A stretch of 64,000 nucleotides of DNA, taken from positions 1 through 64,000 of the forward strand of contig JAFGFE010000025.1 of NCBI GenBank assembly GCA_016931225.1, read 5' to 3'. How positions within the stretch are numbered: position 1 is the stretch's first letter; the number at the start of each line of letters is the position of its first letter. The stretch is from Candidatus Zymogenaceae bacterium. GTDB taxonomy: Bacteria > Desulfobacterota > Zymogenia > Zymogenales > Zymogenaceae. Position numbers and translations under genes: made by a program. Under the pieces are notes generated by a model that worked only from the letters and a program-made list of their open reading frames with translations, made no database searches and was not told where the DNA came from. This document shows positions 9,200-18,962 of this stretch, in pieces.

Positions 9200-11011
9200 A
9201 TGCACGGACACACGGGAAAATACATCACGGTCAATCTTTCGAACGGCTCAGTGGAGGTCGAAACATACGATACGGCATTCGCCAGAAAATACCTGGGGGG
9301 CAATGGGTTCGCCGCGGCCCTGATCAGGGCCATGGTCCCCAAAGATTCCTCCCCGTTTTCCCCGGAAAATACCATTGTCTTTGCCGTCGGCCCCTTGACC
9401 GGCACGCCGGTATGGGGATGCGGTCGGGGTCACGTGGCGTCTATATCGCCGTTGACCGGCATTTTTGCAGATTCCAATTACGGCGGGGATTTCGCCGTCG
9501 CCCTGAAAAAGGCGGGCTGCGACGCCTTGGCGATAACCGGTGCTTCGGACACCCCGGTGTACCTGTCGGTGACCGGCGGGAGTGTCGTCATCAAGGATGC
9601 GTCGGACCTGTGGGGCATGGATACGAGGAAGGCCCATGAGGAGCTGATTTCCCGGGGAGAAAAGGGAATGCAGACGGCCATCATCGGTCCCGGCGGTGAG
9701 AACCGTGTCCTCTTCGCTTCGGTCATGATGAGCGGCAGGCGCCTGAGCGCCGCGGGTCGGGGGGGAGTGGGAGCCGTCATGGGGGCGAAGAAGCTGAAAG
9801 CCGTGGTTGCGGGAGGCGACGAGGAGATAACTGTTGCCGATAAGCCGGCACTCACGGAATATCTGAAGACACTGATAGACGATGTCAGGGAAAAGGCGAA
9901 AGGACTGACGGACATCGGCACGCCGATACTGGTCAACAAAATAAACGCCCACGGCACCCTGGGGACCAGAAACAACAGCCGGGAGACCTTCTCGCAGGCC
10001 GGGGCGATCAGCGGCGAGGTTATAAAAGAAAAATATATGGAGAAGCGTATTGCGTGTCGCGGGTGTCCCGTGGCGTGCGGAAAGACCGTGGCGGTGCCTC
10101 GGGGAGACGCCGGTGGCAGGTCGGTCAAGATGCCAGAATATGAGACCATATATTCCCTGGGCTCCATGCTGGAAAACGACGATATTATCTCGATCATGAA
10201 CGCAAATTCCGTGTGCGACGACATGGGCCTGGATACGATTTCCATGGGGGTGACCCTTTCGTTTGTGGCCGAGTGCCTGGAGCGGGGGGCTGTCACGGAA
10301 GAGGACCTCGGATATCCAGTGCGCTTCGCGGACGGGGAACACTTGACGGATCTGGTGAAAAAAACGGCATATAAAGAGGGTGTGGGTGAATTGCTCGCCC
10401 TGGGATCGAGACGGCTTGCCGAGCGCTTCGGCGGGGATGCCGCACAATATCTGTACCAGGTGAAGGGGATGGAGATCGCCGGGCATTCCGCCCGGGGGCT
10501 CCGCATGATGAGCCTCGGGTACGCCACCTCTACCAGGGGGGGGAGCCATCACGACACACGGCCGGTCTATTCGGAGCCGGGGGTGGACCCCGGCTTCGAG
10601 GGTCAGGTGGAGTACGTCGTGAAGTGCCAGCATAACACCGCCGTGGGTGACTCCTTGGTGATGTGCCGGTTTCTCTACGAGCGGGCCTTCGGGATGGCGA
10701 TTTCAGAGACACTGGTGAAGGTGATCGCCCTTGTGACCGGATGGGACCAGACCCTGGATGAGCTGGAACTGACCGGGGAGCGGATTTACACCCTGGAGCG
10801 GATTATCAGTACCGACCGGGGGATCAGGAGAGCCGACGATACCCTCCCCTATCGGGTAATGCACGAGCCGATCGGCGAGGGCCCGGCCAAGGGACGATAC
10901 TGCCCCCCGGAGATCCTCAATAATATGCTGGACGCCTACTACAGGATGAGGGGGTGGGACGAAGACGGCGTTCCCACAGACGAGACGGTCTCACGTCTCG
11001 GGCTGGGGTAG
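9200..11011 (+). CDS. Tungsten-type aldehyde:ferredoxin oxidoreductase
   Basis: 603 residues, the usual family length. The enzyme oxidises aldehydes to carboxylic acids and passes electrons to ferredoxin, using a tungsten (or molybdenum) bis-pyranopterin and one [4Fe-4S] cluster in the cytoplasm. The N-terminal GKYITVNLSNGSVEVE, the KYLGGNGFAAAL segment and PLTGTPVWGCGRGHV match the AOR N-domain. Cluster cysteines are seen as C-x2-C-x3-C (ACRGCPVACGK) and a distant C in DSLVMCRF. DDMGLDTIS is the pterin-binding DxxGL-type motif. The ATG at 9200 is preferred because GGAAGG lies about 10 nt upstream; a TTG nine bases earlier is too close to that site. The malic enzyme gene follows after 26 bp. 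Confidence 0.92.
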   Translation: MHGHTGKYITVNLSNGSVEVETYDTAFARKYLGGNGFAAALIRAMVPKDSSPFSPENTIVFAVGPLTGTPVWGCGRGHVASISPLTGIFADSNYGGDFAVALKKAGCDALAITGASDTPVYLSVTGGSVVIKDASDLWGMDTRKAHEELISRGEKGMQTAIIGPGGENRVLFASVMMSGRRLSAAGRGGVGAVMGAKKLKAVVAGGDEEITVADKPALTEYLKTLIDDVREKAKGLTDIGTPILVNKINAHGTLGTRNNSRETFSQAGAISGEVIKEKYMEKRIACRGCPVACGKTVAVPRGDAGGRSVKMPEYETIYSLGSMLENDDIISIMNANSVCDDMGLDTISMGVTLSFVAECLERGAVTEEDLGYPVRFADGEHLTDLVKKTAYKEGVGELLALGSRRLAERFGGDAAQYLYQVKGMEIAGHSARGLRMMSLGYATSTRGGSHHDTRPVYSEPGVDPGFEGQVEYVVKCQHNTAVGDSLVMCRFLYERAFGMAISETLVKVIALVTGWDQTLDELELTGERIYTLERIISTDRGIRRADDTLPYRVMHEPIGEGPAKGRYCPPEILNNMLDAYYRMRGWDEDGVPTDETVSRLGLG

Positions 11012-11037
11012 CGCGTTCGATACGGAGGTCTTTTTTG

Positions 11038-12345
11038 ATGAAAAAGATGAGCAAGGAAGACGCCCTTTCATATCATTCCCGGGGCCGTCACGGAAAAATC
11101 GAGGTACACAGCACCAAGGCGTGTCAAACACAGGAGGACCTGTCTCTTGCCTACACGCCGGGGGTAGAATGGCCGGTGCGAGCGATCGCCGAGAACGAGC
11201 AAAATTCCTACAAATATACCGTTCGCGGGAACCTCGTGGGGGTGATTTCGAACGGGACGGCCATCCTCGGCATGGGATCCCTGGGAGCCCTGGCTTCGAA
11301 GCCGGTGATGGAGGGGAAGGTAATGCTCTTCAAGCGATTTGCCGATATCGACGTGTTCGATATCGAGATAGACTCCACTGATCCGGAGGACATCATCAAC
11401 GTGTGCCGCCTCATCCAACCGACCTTCGGCGGGATAAATCTGGAGGATATCAAGGCGCCGGAGTGTTTCCGGATCGAACAGGAGCTCAAGCGCATCCTGG
11501 ACATTCCGGTGTTCCACGACGATCAGCACGGTACGGCGATTATCGCCGGGGCGGGGCTCATCAACGCCCTGGAGATTGCAGGAAAGAACATAGAAAATGT
11601 GTCCATCGTGGTCAACGGCGCCGGTGCGGCGGGCATCGCCTGTGCACGTTTCAGTCTGCTCCTTGGCGCGAAACAAGAGAACATTCTCATGTGCGATTCC
11701 AGGGGCGTCATATACACCGGTCGTTTCGGTGACATGAGCGAGGAAAAGCGGTTTTTCGCCGCGGATACGAAGCGGCGCACCCTGACCGACGCATTGGCCG
11801 GGGCGGACGTCTTTATCGGCGTATCGGTGGCCGGGGCCATGACGCCGGATATGCTTCGCTCCATGGCCGTGCGGCCCATCGTCTTTGCCATGGCGAATCC
11901 CAACCCCGAGATCAAATATGACACGGCGAAGTCGATTCGGGATGACGTCATCATCGCCACGGGACGGTCGGATTTCCCGAACCAGGTCAATAATGTTCTC
12001 GGTTTTCCGTTCATCTTCCGGGGTGCTCTGGACGTGATGGCAACCACCATCAACGATGAGATGAAGCTGGCCTGCGCCGGAGCGCTGGCGGACCTGGCGA
12101 AGAAGCCGGTGCCGGAGGAAGTATGCCGGGCCTACGGGGGGGAGACCTTCAGCTTCGGGCCTAATTACATCATCCCAAAGCCCTTCGATCCCCGGGCGCT
12201 GCCGGAGGTGTCGTGGGCGGTGGCCAGGGCGGCGATGATGGCGGGAGTGGCGCGGCAGCTGCTGGACCTGGATCACTACAAGGAAAAGCTGCGGGCATTG
12301 AGCGTCAGGTTGAACGATCTGCCCGAGGATTTCCCCTTCGACTGA
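11038..12345 (+). CDS. NAD(P)-dependent malic enzyme
   Basis: 435 residues. It decarboxylates malate to pyruvate with reduction of NAD(P)+. The malic N-domain has AYTPGV (catalytic Tyr) and KPVMEGK (catalytic Lys); metal ligands lie in the VFHDDQHGTAI segment. The NAD-binding domain shows VVNGAGAAGIACAR. The length equals the short bacterial form without the phosphotransacetylase tail of MaeB. The ATG at 11038 has GGAGG 9 bases upstream; the longer reading frame that begins inside the aldehyde oxidoreductase gene adds a basic, non-conserved leader and is rejected. It probably forms one transcription unit with the neighbouring oxidoreductase and with fumarase, linking C4 acids to pyruvate. Confidence 0.93.
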   Translation: MKKMSKEDALSYHSRGRHGKIEVHSTKACQTQEDLSLAYTPGVEWPVRAIAENEQNSYKYTVRGNLVGVISNGTAILGMGSLGALASKPVMEGKVMLFKRFADIDVFDIEIDSTDPEDIINVCRLIQPTFGGINLEDIKAPECFRIEQELKRILDIPVFHDDQHGTAIIAGAGLINALEIAGKNIENVSIVVNGAGAAGIACARFSLLLGAKQENILMCDSRGVIYTGRFGDMSEEKRFFAADTKRRTLTDALAGADVFIGVSVAGAMTPDMLRSMAVRPIVFAMANPNPEIKYDTAKSIRDDVIIATGRSDFPNQVNNVLGFPFIFRGALDVMATTINDEMKLACAGALADLAKKPVPEEVCRAYGGETFSFGPNYIIPKPFDPRALPEVSWAVARAAMMAGVARQLLDLDHYKEKLRALSVRLNDLPEDFPFD

Positions 12346-12396
12346 TCGGGGAAGAGAACGGGCAATGACCTTTTATACGGACGTAATGGGGGTCGT

Positions 12397-13368
12397 ATGA
12401 GCAATTCTCGTGGGGAGCTGGAGGCGGTGCTTTCGTTCATGGTGAAGGGACCCCGTGATGGAGATCCCCCCACAAGTGACGAATTGGGGGCATGGTGGGA
12501 TTACTTTCTCGATACGGCCCGTCCCTTTCACCATCCCATCGGTCGCGCGCTGATCGGGGGGAGGGTGGCCGATCGGGTCGGATACGCGTTCACCGCCGGG
12601 TACATCAGTGCGATTCACCGTCTCGTCCCGACAATCGGGATGGAGGAGACGGCGGCCCTGTGCGTATCCGAGGAGGGAGGCGCCCACCCGCGGAACATCA
12701 AGGCGACCCTCACGGAACGTGAAACACGGAAAAATGATCACGTCTTTTCATTGAGCGGTGAAAAGAGCTTTGTGACGAACGCGGACCTTGCGGAACACCT
12801 CGTGGTGGCGGCGTCTGTGGGCGAGACGGCTGGGGGTAAAAACGATATCCGCATAGTCGTGGTTGGCCGGAGCTCCCCCGGCGTGACGATTACCTCCCGG
12901 GATCCCCTTCCGTTCGTTCCCGAGGTGGTCCACGGCCGGGTGCGTTTCGACGATGTGCGGGTACCGGCCGGCGCGATTCTCCCCGGCGACGGATACACCG
13001 GCTACGTGAAGCCCTTTCGCACCATTGAGGATGTCCATGTCCTCGGGGGGATTGTGGGGTATCTTGCGAACGTGGGAATGCGGTTTCGCTGGCCGAAGGA
13101 TGCGATCGAAGAAATCCTCGAACTTGCCGCGTCGGCGTGGTCCCTGGCGGGGGCGGACGCCCTCGACCCCGGAGTGCACGTCGCCCTGGGGGGACTTTTT
13201 CGGCGGTTGACCTCCTTTCTGGAGGAATCCGGCGAATACTGGGAGAAGACCGACGACGCGACACGGGAGAGATGGAAAAGGGACCGTCCCCTTTTGGACG
13301 TCGCCGGGAAGGCCCGGTCGATGCGGTTGGAGGCGGCGTGGAAAAGGTTGGAGGGGGCAGAGGAATGA
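12397..13368 (+). CDS. Degenerate acyl-CoA dehydrogenase-like protein
   Basis: 323 residues, shorter than the usual 380. The middle beta-domain of acyl-CoA dehydrogenases is recognisable (LSGEKSFVTNADLAEHLVV, then VRFDDVRVPAGAILPG), preceded by an acidic N-terminal helical part. The C-terminal half is much shortened and lacks the conserved R-xx-F-G/P-I and EGTSEIQ segments that carry the catalytic base and FAD contacts. It may bind a flavin or acyl-CoA without the normal chemistry. It sits between malic enzyme and fumarase on the same strand (51 and 92 bp gaps), so it may serve the same pathway. The function is not known. Confidence 0.6.
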   Translation: MSNSRGELEAVLSFMVKGPRDGDPPTSDELGAWWDYFLDTARPFHHPIGRALIGGRVADRVGYAFTAGYISAIHRLVPTIGMEETAALCVSEEGGAHPRNIKATLTERETRKNDHVFSLSGEKSFVTNADLAEHLVVAASVGETAGGKNDIRIVVVGRSSPGVTITSRDPLPFVPEVVHGRVRFDDVRVPAGAILPGDGYTGYVKPFRTIEDVHVLGGIVGYLANVGMRFRWPKDAIEEILELAASAWSLAGADALDPGVHVALGGLFRRLTSFLEESGEYWEKTDDATRERWKRDRPLLDVAGKARSMRLEAAWKRLEGAEE

Positions 13369-13460
13369 GGGGGGAGTGAGGGACGTGCGCCGCCTGTGCA
13401 ACGCGGTATCATAATCAATCAATATAATTCAATGGTATATCAGGGGGGAGAGAGGACTTT

Positions 13461-15083
13461 ATGACGAAACGAGCTGATAATCCCGATTTCCACTACGAGG
13501 AGATGTTCCAGACGGGGGACGTTCACATTGAATACCTGCATCTGGGATCTGAGCATGTGGAAATCCAGCAGTGCGCCGGACGGGAGGTGCTGGTGGTCGG
13601 GCCGGAGGCGCTGACGATGCTCGCCCGCCGGGCGATGGGTGACGTCTCGTTTCTTTTGAGGACTTCCTTCCTCGAGGAGCTGGCCGAAGGCATGACGAAT
13701 CCCGCGGCGTCGGAGAACGACCGATTCGTGATGAGGTCGCTTCTGAAAAATGCGACGATCGCGGCGGACCGTGTGCTGCCCCTGTGTCAGGATACCGGAA
13801 CGGCCACGGTGTTCGGATTTCGGGGAACGGATGTCGTCTCTCCCGGGGATGAAAGGGAGGCATTGTCTCTGGGGATATATGAGGCGTATCGGGATAATAA
13901 CCTCAGGCTCTCCCAACTGGCGCCGCTGACGCTCTTTGACGAGGAAAACACACGAACGAACCTCCCGGCACAGATCGATATCGAGTCGATCTCGGGGGGT
14001 GACTATCGATTTCTCTTCTCCGCCAAGGGGGGGGGGTCCTCCAACAGGACGTCCCTCTTTGTTGAGACCAAGGCGCTCCTGACGGAAAACGCTCTGGAGG
14101 CATTTCTTACAGAAAAGATCAATGCCGTCGGCACCGGCGGATGCCCGCCGTATCACCTGGCAGTGGTCATCGGCGGCACCTCGCCGGAGGCGAACCTCAG
14201 GGCCGTGAAACTCGCCGCGTCTGGATGGCTCGACGGCCTCCCCGACACAGGGAGCCGTTGGGGACGGGCCTTTCGGGATCGCGTGTGGGAGGAGAAAATC
14301 GTCCACATCGGTCGGGAGACCGGCCTGGGGGCGCAGTACGGAGGAGGCGCCCACATCCTCTCCGCCCGCCTGGTTCGCCTTCCCCGGCACGGGGCGTCGG
14401 TCTTTGTGGGCGTCGGCGTCTCCTGCAACGCACACCGGGTTATTGCCGCCAAGATAAATAAAGACGGCATATTCCTCGAAAAGTTGGAGCAACGCCCCGA
14501 GCGGTTTCTGCCCGGGGATGAGAGGGGTGATGGGACCGGAGCGGTCGCCGTCGATATGGATCAATCCATGGACAAGATCAGGAAAGCCCTCCACGGACTT
14601 CCGGTGGGGAGCCGGGTGGCGCTCTCCGGGACGATGATCGTCGCCCGGGACATCGCCCATGCACGGATGCAGAAGTTCATGGATACGGGAAACGATGTCC
14701 CCCGGTATATGAAGGACCACCCGGTCTACTATGCGGGCCCCGCCAAACAGCCCAAAGGATATCCCTCGGGGAGCTTCGGCCCCACGACGTCATCGCGCAT
14801 GGACCCCTACGTGCCCGGCCTGATGGGGCGGGGGGCGTCTCTGGTGATGGTGGGAAAGGGGAACCGCAACAAGACGGTTCGAGACGCCTGTCGGCAATAC
14901 GGGGGATTCTACCTGGGGGCCGTTGGGGGGGCCGCGGCGCTGATCGCACACGAACACATCACCTCGGTCCGCACGATCGATTTCGCAGACTTGGGTATGG
15001 AGGCCGTTCGGAAGATCATCGTCCGCGACCTGCCGGTGTTCATCGTCTTCGACGATCAGGGAAACAGCCTCTACGACCGATGA
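13461..15083 (+). CDS. fumA: Class I fumarate hydratase ([4Fe-4S], fused alpha-beta type)
   Basis: 540 residues, close to E. coli FumA/FumB (about 548). It interconverts fumarate and malate with an oxygen-sensitive [4Fe-4S] cluster. The three cluster cysteines can be placed: LCQDTGTA, GGCPPYH and VSCNAHR. The C-terminal beta part has the conserved GPTTSSRMDPYVP segment. Both halves are on one chain, unlike the two-subunit archaeal and Gram-positive enzymes. The start ATG is preceded by GGGGGGAGAGAGG. With malic enzyme upstream this makes a fumarate-malate-pyruvate route. Use of the oxygen-labile form agrees with an anaerobic life. Confidence 0.93.
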   Translation: MTKRADNPDFHYEEMFQTGDVHIEYLHLGSEHVEIQQCAGREVLVVGPEALTMLARRAMGDVSFLLRTSFLEELAEGMTNPAASENDRFVMRSLLKNATIAADRVLPLCQDTGTATVFGFRGTDVVSPGDEREALSLGIYEAYRDNNLRLSQLAPLTLFDEENTRTNLPAQIDIESISGGDYRFLFSAKGGGSSNRTSLFVETKALLTENALEAFLTEKINAVGTGGCPPYHLAVVIGGTSPEANLRAVKLAASGWLDGLPDTGSRWGRAFRDRVWEEKIVHIGRETGLGAQYGGGAHILSARLVRLPRHGASVFVGVGVSCNAHRVIAAKINKDGIFLEKLEQRPERFLPGDERGDGTGAVAVDMDQSMDKIRKALHGLPVGSRVALSGTMIVARDIAHARMQKFMDTGNDVPRYMKDHPVYYAGPAKQPKGYPSGSFGPTTSSRMDPYVPGLMGRGASLVMVGKGNRNKTVRDACRQYGGFYLGAVGGAAALIAHEHITSVRTIDFADLGMEAVRKIIVRDLPVFIVFDDQGNSLYDR

Positions 15084-15586
15084 TCGAAGGTGCGTCGCAC
15101 TTCGTCCCCGTGACAACGACCGGGACAACTTCTCTCCATACACAGTCCTACCCCTTCCTGCCGGGATCGTCTATAAAACATCATTCCTCTATTTAATAAT
15201 TTGTAAGTACTGTGAATACGCACCTTTATCGACCGTGCGGGGGCCGGCCGCAGGGGGAGTTCCTCGACCGTGATATCAAGGTGTTATCGGGGATGTCAGG
15301 TGGAACTTTTAGATCGTCCGGATGGAGAATCGTTCGGGGGGCGTGAGGCCTGCTCGATCATCGAAAGAGCCAGGAGTTATCAGTCTGCATCATTTCGATA
15401 CCGACAGACATCTTCAGCGAAAATTTCAGAATCGACCGGGACGTTTTCCGTGTTGTGCAGCATTTCTTTGAAGCATATAAAATACTATAAAATCACTCAT
15501 AATATTCCTTTACAACGGGCCTTATGGTTGTTATATTTAAATTAAAGTCTAACAAGAATAGTTATCATTATGATATGAGGACGGAT
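15084..15586. other. Long interval between fumarase and msrB
   Basis: About 500 bp without a credible gene. The right part (15470-15575) is AT-rich and probably carries the msrB promoter, but no convincing -35/-10 pair could be fixed. No tRNA, terminator with T-run or known riboswitch was recognised. Confidence 0.5.
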
Positions 15587-16456
15587 ATGAATTTCAGATG
15601 GGCGGCGTTCGCGTTGGCTATACTGTTTCTGGCGCAGTGCAGTGGGGAGGTGTCGAGTGTGCCGGGGGTAATCGACGGGCGATTGGCCCCTTGTTCCGGC
15701 GGCGCCGACTGCGTGTCGTCTTACTCGGATGACCCCGCTCATTGGGTGGAGCCGCTTTCCTTCGACGGATCGGTGAAGGAAGCCGAGACGATACTTTCCG
15801 CTGTGATCGATTCAATGAAGCATGTAAAGCGTGTGACCGTGGAAGACGCCTACATCCATGCGGAATATGTATCGGGTTTATTTCGGCCCGCAGGAGACGT
15901 TGAGTTTCTCGTCGACGGGGAGGGCGGCCTGATACATGTGCGGTCGGCGTTAAGAAAGGAAAATAAAGATATGGAAACGAACAAAAGACGGATCGAGGAG
16001 ATACGGACGGCCTTTGAGGAGAGTATGGCGGAGAATTCGGATGTGTCCGGACGGCCGGAAAAAATCATCAAGACAGACGAGGAATGGCGGGAAATACTCC
16101 CGCCGGATGTGTACCACGTGACCCGGGAGAAGGGAACCGAGAGTCCCTTTACCGGGGAGTACTGGGACAATAAGGATGAGGGGGTATACCTCTGCGCGGT
16201 CTGCGGCCTGCCGCTCTTTTCATCCGAGACGAAATTCGAATCCGGCACCGGCTGGCCAAGCTACTGGGCGCCTATAGATGAAGACCATATTACGGAAGAG
16301 AAAGACACGAGCTTCGGCATGGTCAGGAACGAGGTGCTGTGCTCTCGGTGCGATTCCCATCTAGGCCACGTGTTTCACGACGGCCCAAAACCCACGGGGC
16401 TCAGATACTGCATCAACTCCCTTGCCCTCACGTTTGTGCCAGAGGGCGGCGAATGA
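15587..16456 (+). CDS. msrB: Lipoprotein fusion: DUF1499 domain + methionine-R-sulfoxide reductase B
   Basis: 289 residues from the ATG at 15587, chosen because GAGGACGG precedes it and a lipoprotein signal starts there: [18 protein letters not shown] with the lipid-acceptor Cys at 18. Residues about 36-124 match DUF1499 ([12 protein letters not shown] at the start, [20 protein letters not shown] and [10 protein letters not shown] at the end), a small family of unknown function. Residues about 150-284 are MsrB: zinc cysteines C203-x2-C206 and C252-x2-C255, [12 protein letters not shown], and the catalytic Cys in RYCINS (275). MsrB reduces methionine-R-sulfoxide in oxidised proteins, here at the outer side of a membrane. 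No MsrA domain is present. The fusion itself is unusual. Its electron donor could be one of the exported thioredoxin-like proteins encoded downstream. Confidence 0.88.
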   Translation: MNFRWAAFALAILFLAQCSGEVSSVPGVIDGRLAPCSGGADCVSSYSDDPAHWVEPLSFDGSVKEAETILSAVIDSMKHVKRVTVEDAYIHAEYVSGLFRPAGDVEFLVDGEGGLIHVRSALRKENKDMETNKRRIEEIRTAFEESMAENSDVSGRPEKIIKTDEEWREILPPDVYHVTREKGTESPFTGEYWDNKDEGVYLCAVCGLPLFSSETKFESGTGWPSYWAPIDEDHITEEKDTSFGMVRNEVLCSRCDSHLGHVFHDGPKPTGLRYCINSLALTFVPEGGE

Positions 16457-16622
16457 TGGATGTGAGGATGCATCAGATGAACACGAAGGTTGTAAAATAA
16501 TTCCTTCTTATCGACGTCTGTATGGGAAGCAAACATTATTTCGAAGACTCTCTATCCCGGACGCATTGACGTGTGGGGGAATCGGGATTATCGGAGGGGA
16601 CACAAGGAAAACGGGAGTCGGC

Positions 16623-16645
16623 GTGTGATATTGAGTATATCACAC
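16623..16645. repeat. Perfect inverted repeat upstream of the DUF255 gene
   Basis: GTGTGATAT-TGAGT-ATATCACAC, 9-bp arms with a 5-nt centre, 26 bp before the start codon at 16672. It could be an operator or an RNA hairpin that masks the 5' leader. No T-run follows. Confidence 0.6.
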
Positions 16646-16671
16646 ATGGTGCGTCCGGAAAGGGGTGAGAC

Positions 16672-18780
16672 ATGGATATAAAAGAGCGTCAGGGCTCCCT
16701 TCGCCGTCTGGCGGACGAGAAAAGCCCCTATCTGATCCAGCATGCGGACAACCCGGTCGAGTGGTATCCCTGGGGGGAGGAGGCGTTCGAACGCGCCGCC
16801 CGGGAGGATAAGCCTCTCTTTCTCTCCATCGGGTATTCCACCTGTCATTGGTGCCATGTCATGGCCCATGAGAGCTTCGAGGATGACCGGGTGGCGACGT
16901 TTTTGAACGAGCATTTTATTTCCATCAAGGTGGATCGGGAGGAGCGCCCGGATGTCGATGCCGTCTACATGGCGGCATGCCTGGCCATGACCGGTTCCGG
17001 CGGGTGGCCCCTGACGCTGTTTCTGACGCCGGAAAAGCTCCCGTTTTTCGCGGGCACCTATTTCCCGAAGACGTCCCGTCCGGGCGTACCGGGATTTCTC
17101 GACCTGCTCCATCGAGTGGTCGAGGCGTGGCGGCACGATCGAGGCAGGATAGACGAGGCCGGGCGAGAGATCACCGCTCATCTGAAAAAAGTCCATAAAT
17201 CGGAAGGCGGCGGTACGATAGATGAATCCCAGCTCCATCGAGGATACACAGAGCTCGAGCGGGCGTACGATCCCCTCAGGGCGGGATTCGGCCCCGCGCC
17301 GAAATTTCCGATACCCCACCATTTGATGTTTCTTGTCAGGATGTATCGCCAGGGTGGCAACGACCGCGCACTCGGGATGGCGACGGAAACCCTGGATCGG
17401 ATAAGAAACGGCGGCATCTTCGACCAGGTGGGCCTCGGCGTTCATCGATACGCCACGGACAACACGTGGCTGGTGCCGCACTTCGAAAAGATGCTGTACG
17501 ACCAGGCCCTGGTCTCCCTCGCCGCAGTGGAGGTCTTCCAGATTACCGGAAACCGCCGATATGCAGATATCGCCGATGACATCCACGCCTATGTGCTCGG
17601 GCGCATGACGGATCGGATGGGGGGATTTTATACCGCCGAGGACGCCGACAGCGACGGCGGCGAGGGGCGGTTTTATACCTGGACGCCCCGGGAGGTGCGG
17701 GAGATCCTCGATCGCAACGAGGCGGAGATCGCGTGCGGATTCTTCGGCATCACAGAGGGAGGGAATTTTGAGGACGGCAGGAGCATCCCCCATGTGACAT
17801 CAAGCCCGGACGAATTCGCCGCATCCCGGGGGATCGATCCGGGAGGATGTATAGAAAAGATTGAGGAGATCAGGAAGAAGCTTTTCGCCGCACGGGAGGG
17901 GAGACCCCGGCCGCTTCTGGACGACAAGATCATCACCGGCCTGAACGGACTGATGATCGCGTCCCTCGCCCGGGCCGGGCGGGTGCTGGGGGACAACCGT
18001 CGCATCAGTGCGGCGAGGAGGGCGGCGGATTTCGTGCTGCGGGAGCTGACGGACGATCGGGGCGGGCTCTTTCGGCGGTATCGCCGGGGAGACCGAACGC
18101 AGCCCGGATTTCTCGACGATTACGCATATTTCACCTGGGGGCTTTTGGAGCTTTTCGAGGCGTCGGGTGAGCCGACCTATCTTGAGCGGGCGGTTCACTT
18201 CACCGATGAGATGAAAAGACGGTTTTACGACCCCGACGGCGGCGGGTATTTTCTCTCCGACAGATTCGCCGAAAAGATGATCATTGCTCAAAAGGATTAT
18301 CATGACACCGCCGTGCCGTCTGGGAGCTCCGTAGCGGCACTGAACCTGGTTCGGCTCTTCGAATTCACAGGCCTGGACGAGTACCGCGTATCCGCCGGGG
18401 AGTTGATCGCCGACATGGCGCAGGAAGCCGGGCGGTACCCCTCGTCCCACACCATGTACCTGACGGCGCTGGACGTCCATCTTTCATCGTCGATGAGGGC
18501 GGTTGTTGTGGGTCGAAAAGGTGATCCTGCAACCGAGAGGATGAGGAAAATCGCCGGCCGGTATCTCTCTTTGGGTTCTGTCCTGATATACAAGGACATA
18601 GATGATAATACCGGACTCCTGGAGAAGATCGCCCCCGATACCGGGTCGATGCGGATGGTGGACGGGAGAGCGACGGTCTATCTCTGCCGAAATCGGACGT
18701 GTATGGAACCCGTGACCGATCCCCAGGTTATGAAATCGGTTCTGAAAGAGGGCGGCTCGGCGCTGCATGAAGGCCGATGA
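16672..18780 (+). CDS. DUF255 thioredoxin-fold protein (YyaL/SPATA20 family)
   Basis: 702 residues, the normal family length. The N-terminal thioredoxin-like domain starts with the family signature [16 protein letters not shown] and carries CHWCHVM with a CxxC pair. The following 500 residues form an (alpha/alpha)6-barrel like that of N-acylglucosamine 2-epimerases ([42 protein letters not shown]). The family is widespread but its biochemical role is not settled. No signal peptide is present, so it is probably cytoplasmic. AAAGGGGTGAG precedes the ATG. It follows the MsrB fusion by 215 bp and opens the redox-rich stretch. Confidence 0.9.
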   Translation: MDIKERQGSLRRLADEKSPYLIQHADNPVEWYPWGEEAFERAAREDKPLFLSIGYSTCHWCHVMAHESFEDDRVATFLNEHFISIKVDREERPDVDAVYMAACLAMTGSGGWPLTLFLTPEKLPFFAGTYFPKTSRPGVPGFLDLLHRVVEAWRHDRGRIDEAGREITAHLKKVHKSEGGGTIDESQLHRGYTELERAYDPLRAGFGPAPKFPIPHHLMFLVRMYRQGGNDRALGMATETLDRIRNGGIFDQVGLGVHRYATDNTWLVPHFEKMLYDQALVSLAAVEVFQITGNRRYADIADDIHAYVLGRMTDRMGGFYTAEDADSDGGEGRFYTWTPREVREILDRNEAEIACGFFGITEGGNFEDGRSIPHVTSSPDEFAASRGIDPGGCIEKIEEIRKKLFAAREGRPRPLLDDKIITGLNGLMIASLARAGRVLGDNRRISAARRAADFVLRELTDDRGGLFRRYRRGDRTQPGFLDDYAYFTWGLLELFEASGEPTYLERAVHFTDEMKRRFYDPDGGGYFLSDRFAEKMIIAQKDYHDTAVPSGSSVAALNLVRLFEFTGLDEYRVSAGELIADMAQEAGRYPSSHTMYLTALDVHLSSSMRAVVVGRKGDPATERMRKIAGRYLSLGSVLIYKDIDDNTGLLEKIAPDTGSMRMVDGRATVYLCRNRTCMEPVTDPQVMKSVLKEGGSALHEGR

Positions 18781-18806
18781 GTTAAGATGGCCCTGTCATA
18801 TCCATA

Positions 18807-18840
18807 GGCGGCGGATCTGATTCGCTCCCGCTGTTTTTTT
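18807..18840 (+). terminator. Possible terminator after the DUF255 gene
   Basis: An imperfect GC-rich stem (GCGG...CCGC) is directly followed by seven T. The stem has bulges, so this call is tentative. Confidence 0.35.
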
Positions 18841-18962
18841 ATGGTAGAGTACATCAAAGACAACAATATGTGTCGTAGATACTCCAGAAGGACGGGGAGT
18901 ACGTCGCACGATATTGAAATGCTCGGAATCTCTCATATGGGCAGAGAAAGGCGACATACATC

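Noticed and set aside
9248-10633. 461-codon open frame on the minus strand inside the aldehyde oxidoreductase
   Set aside because: The plus-strand protein has full conserved motifs; the antisense frame has none.
13440-14720. 426-codon antisense frame over fumarase
   Set aside because: Shadow of a high-GC gene with conserved fumarase cysteines on the plus strand.
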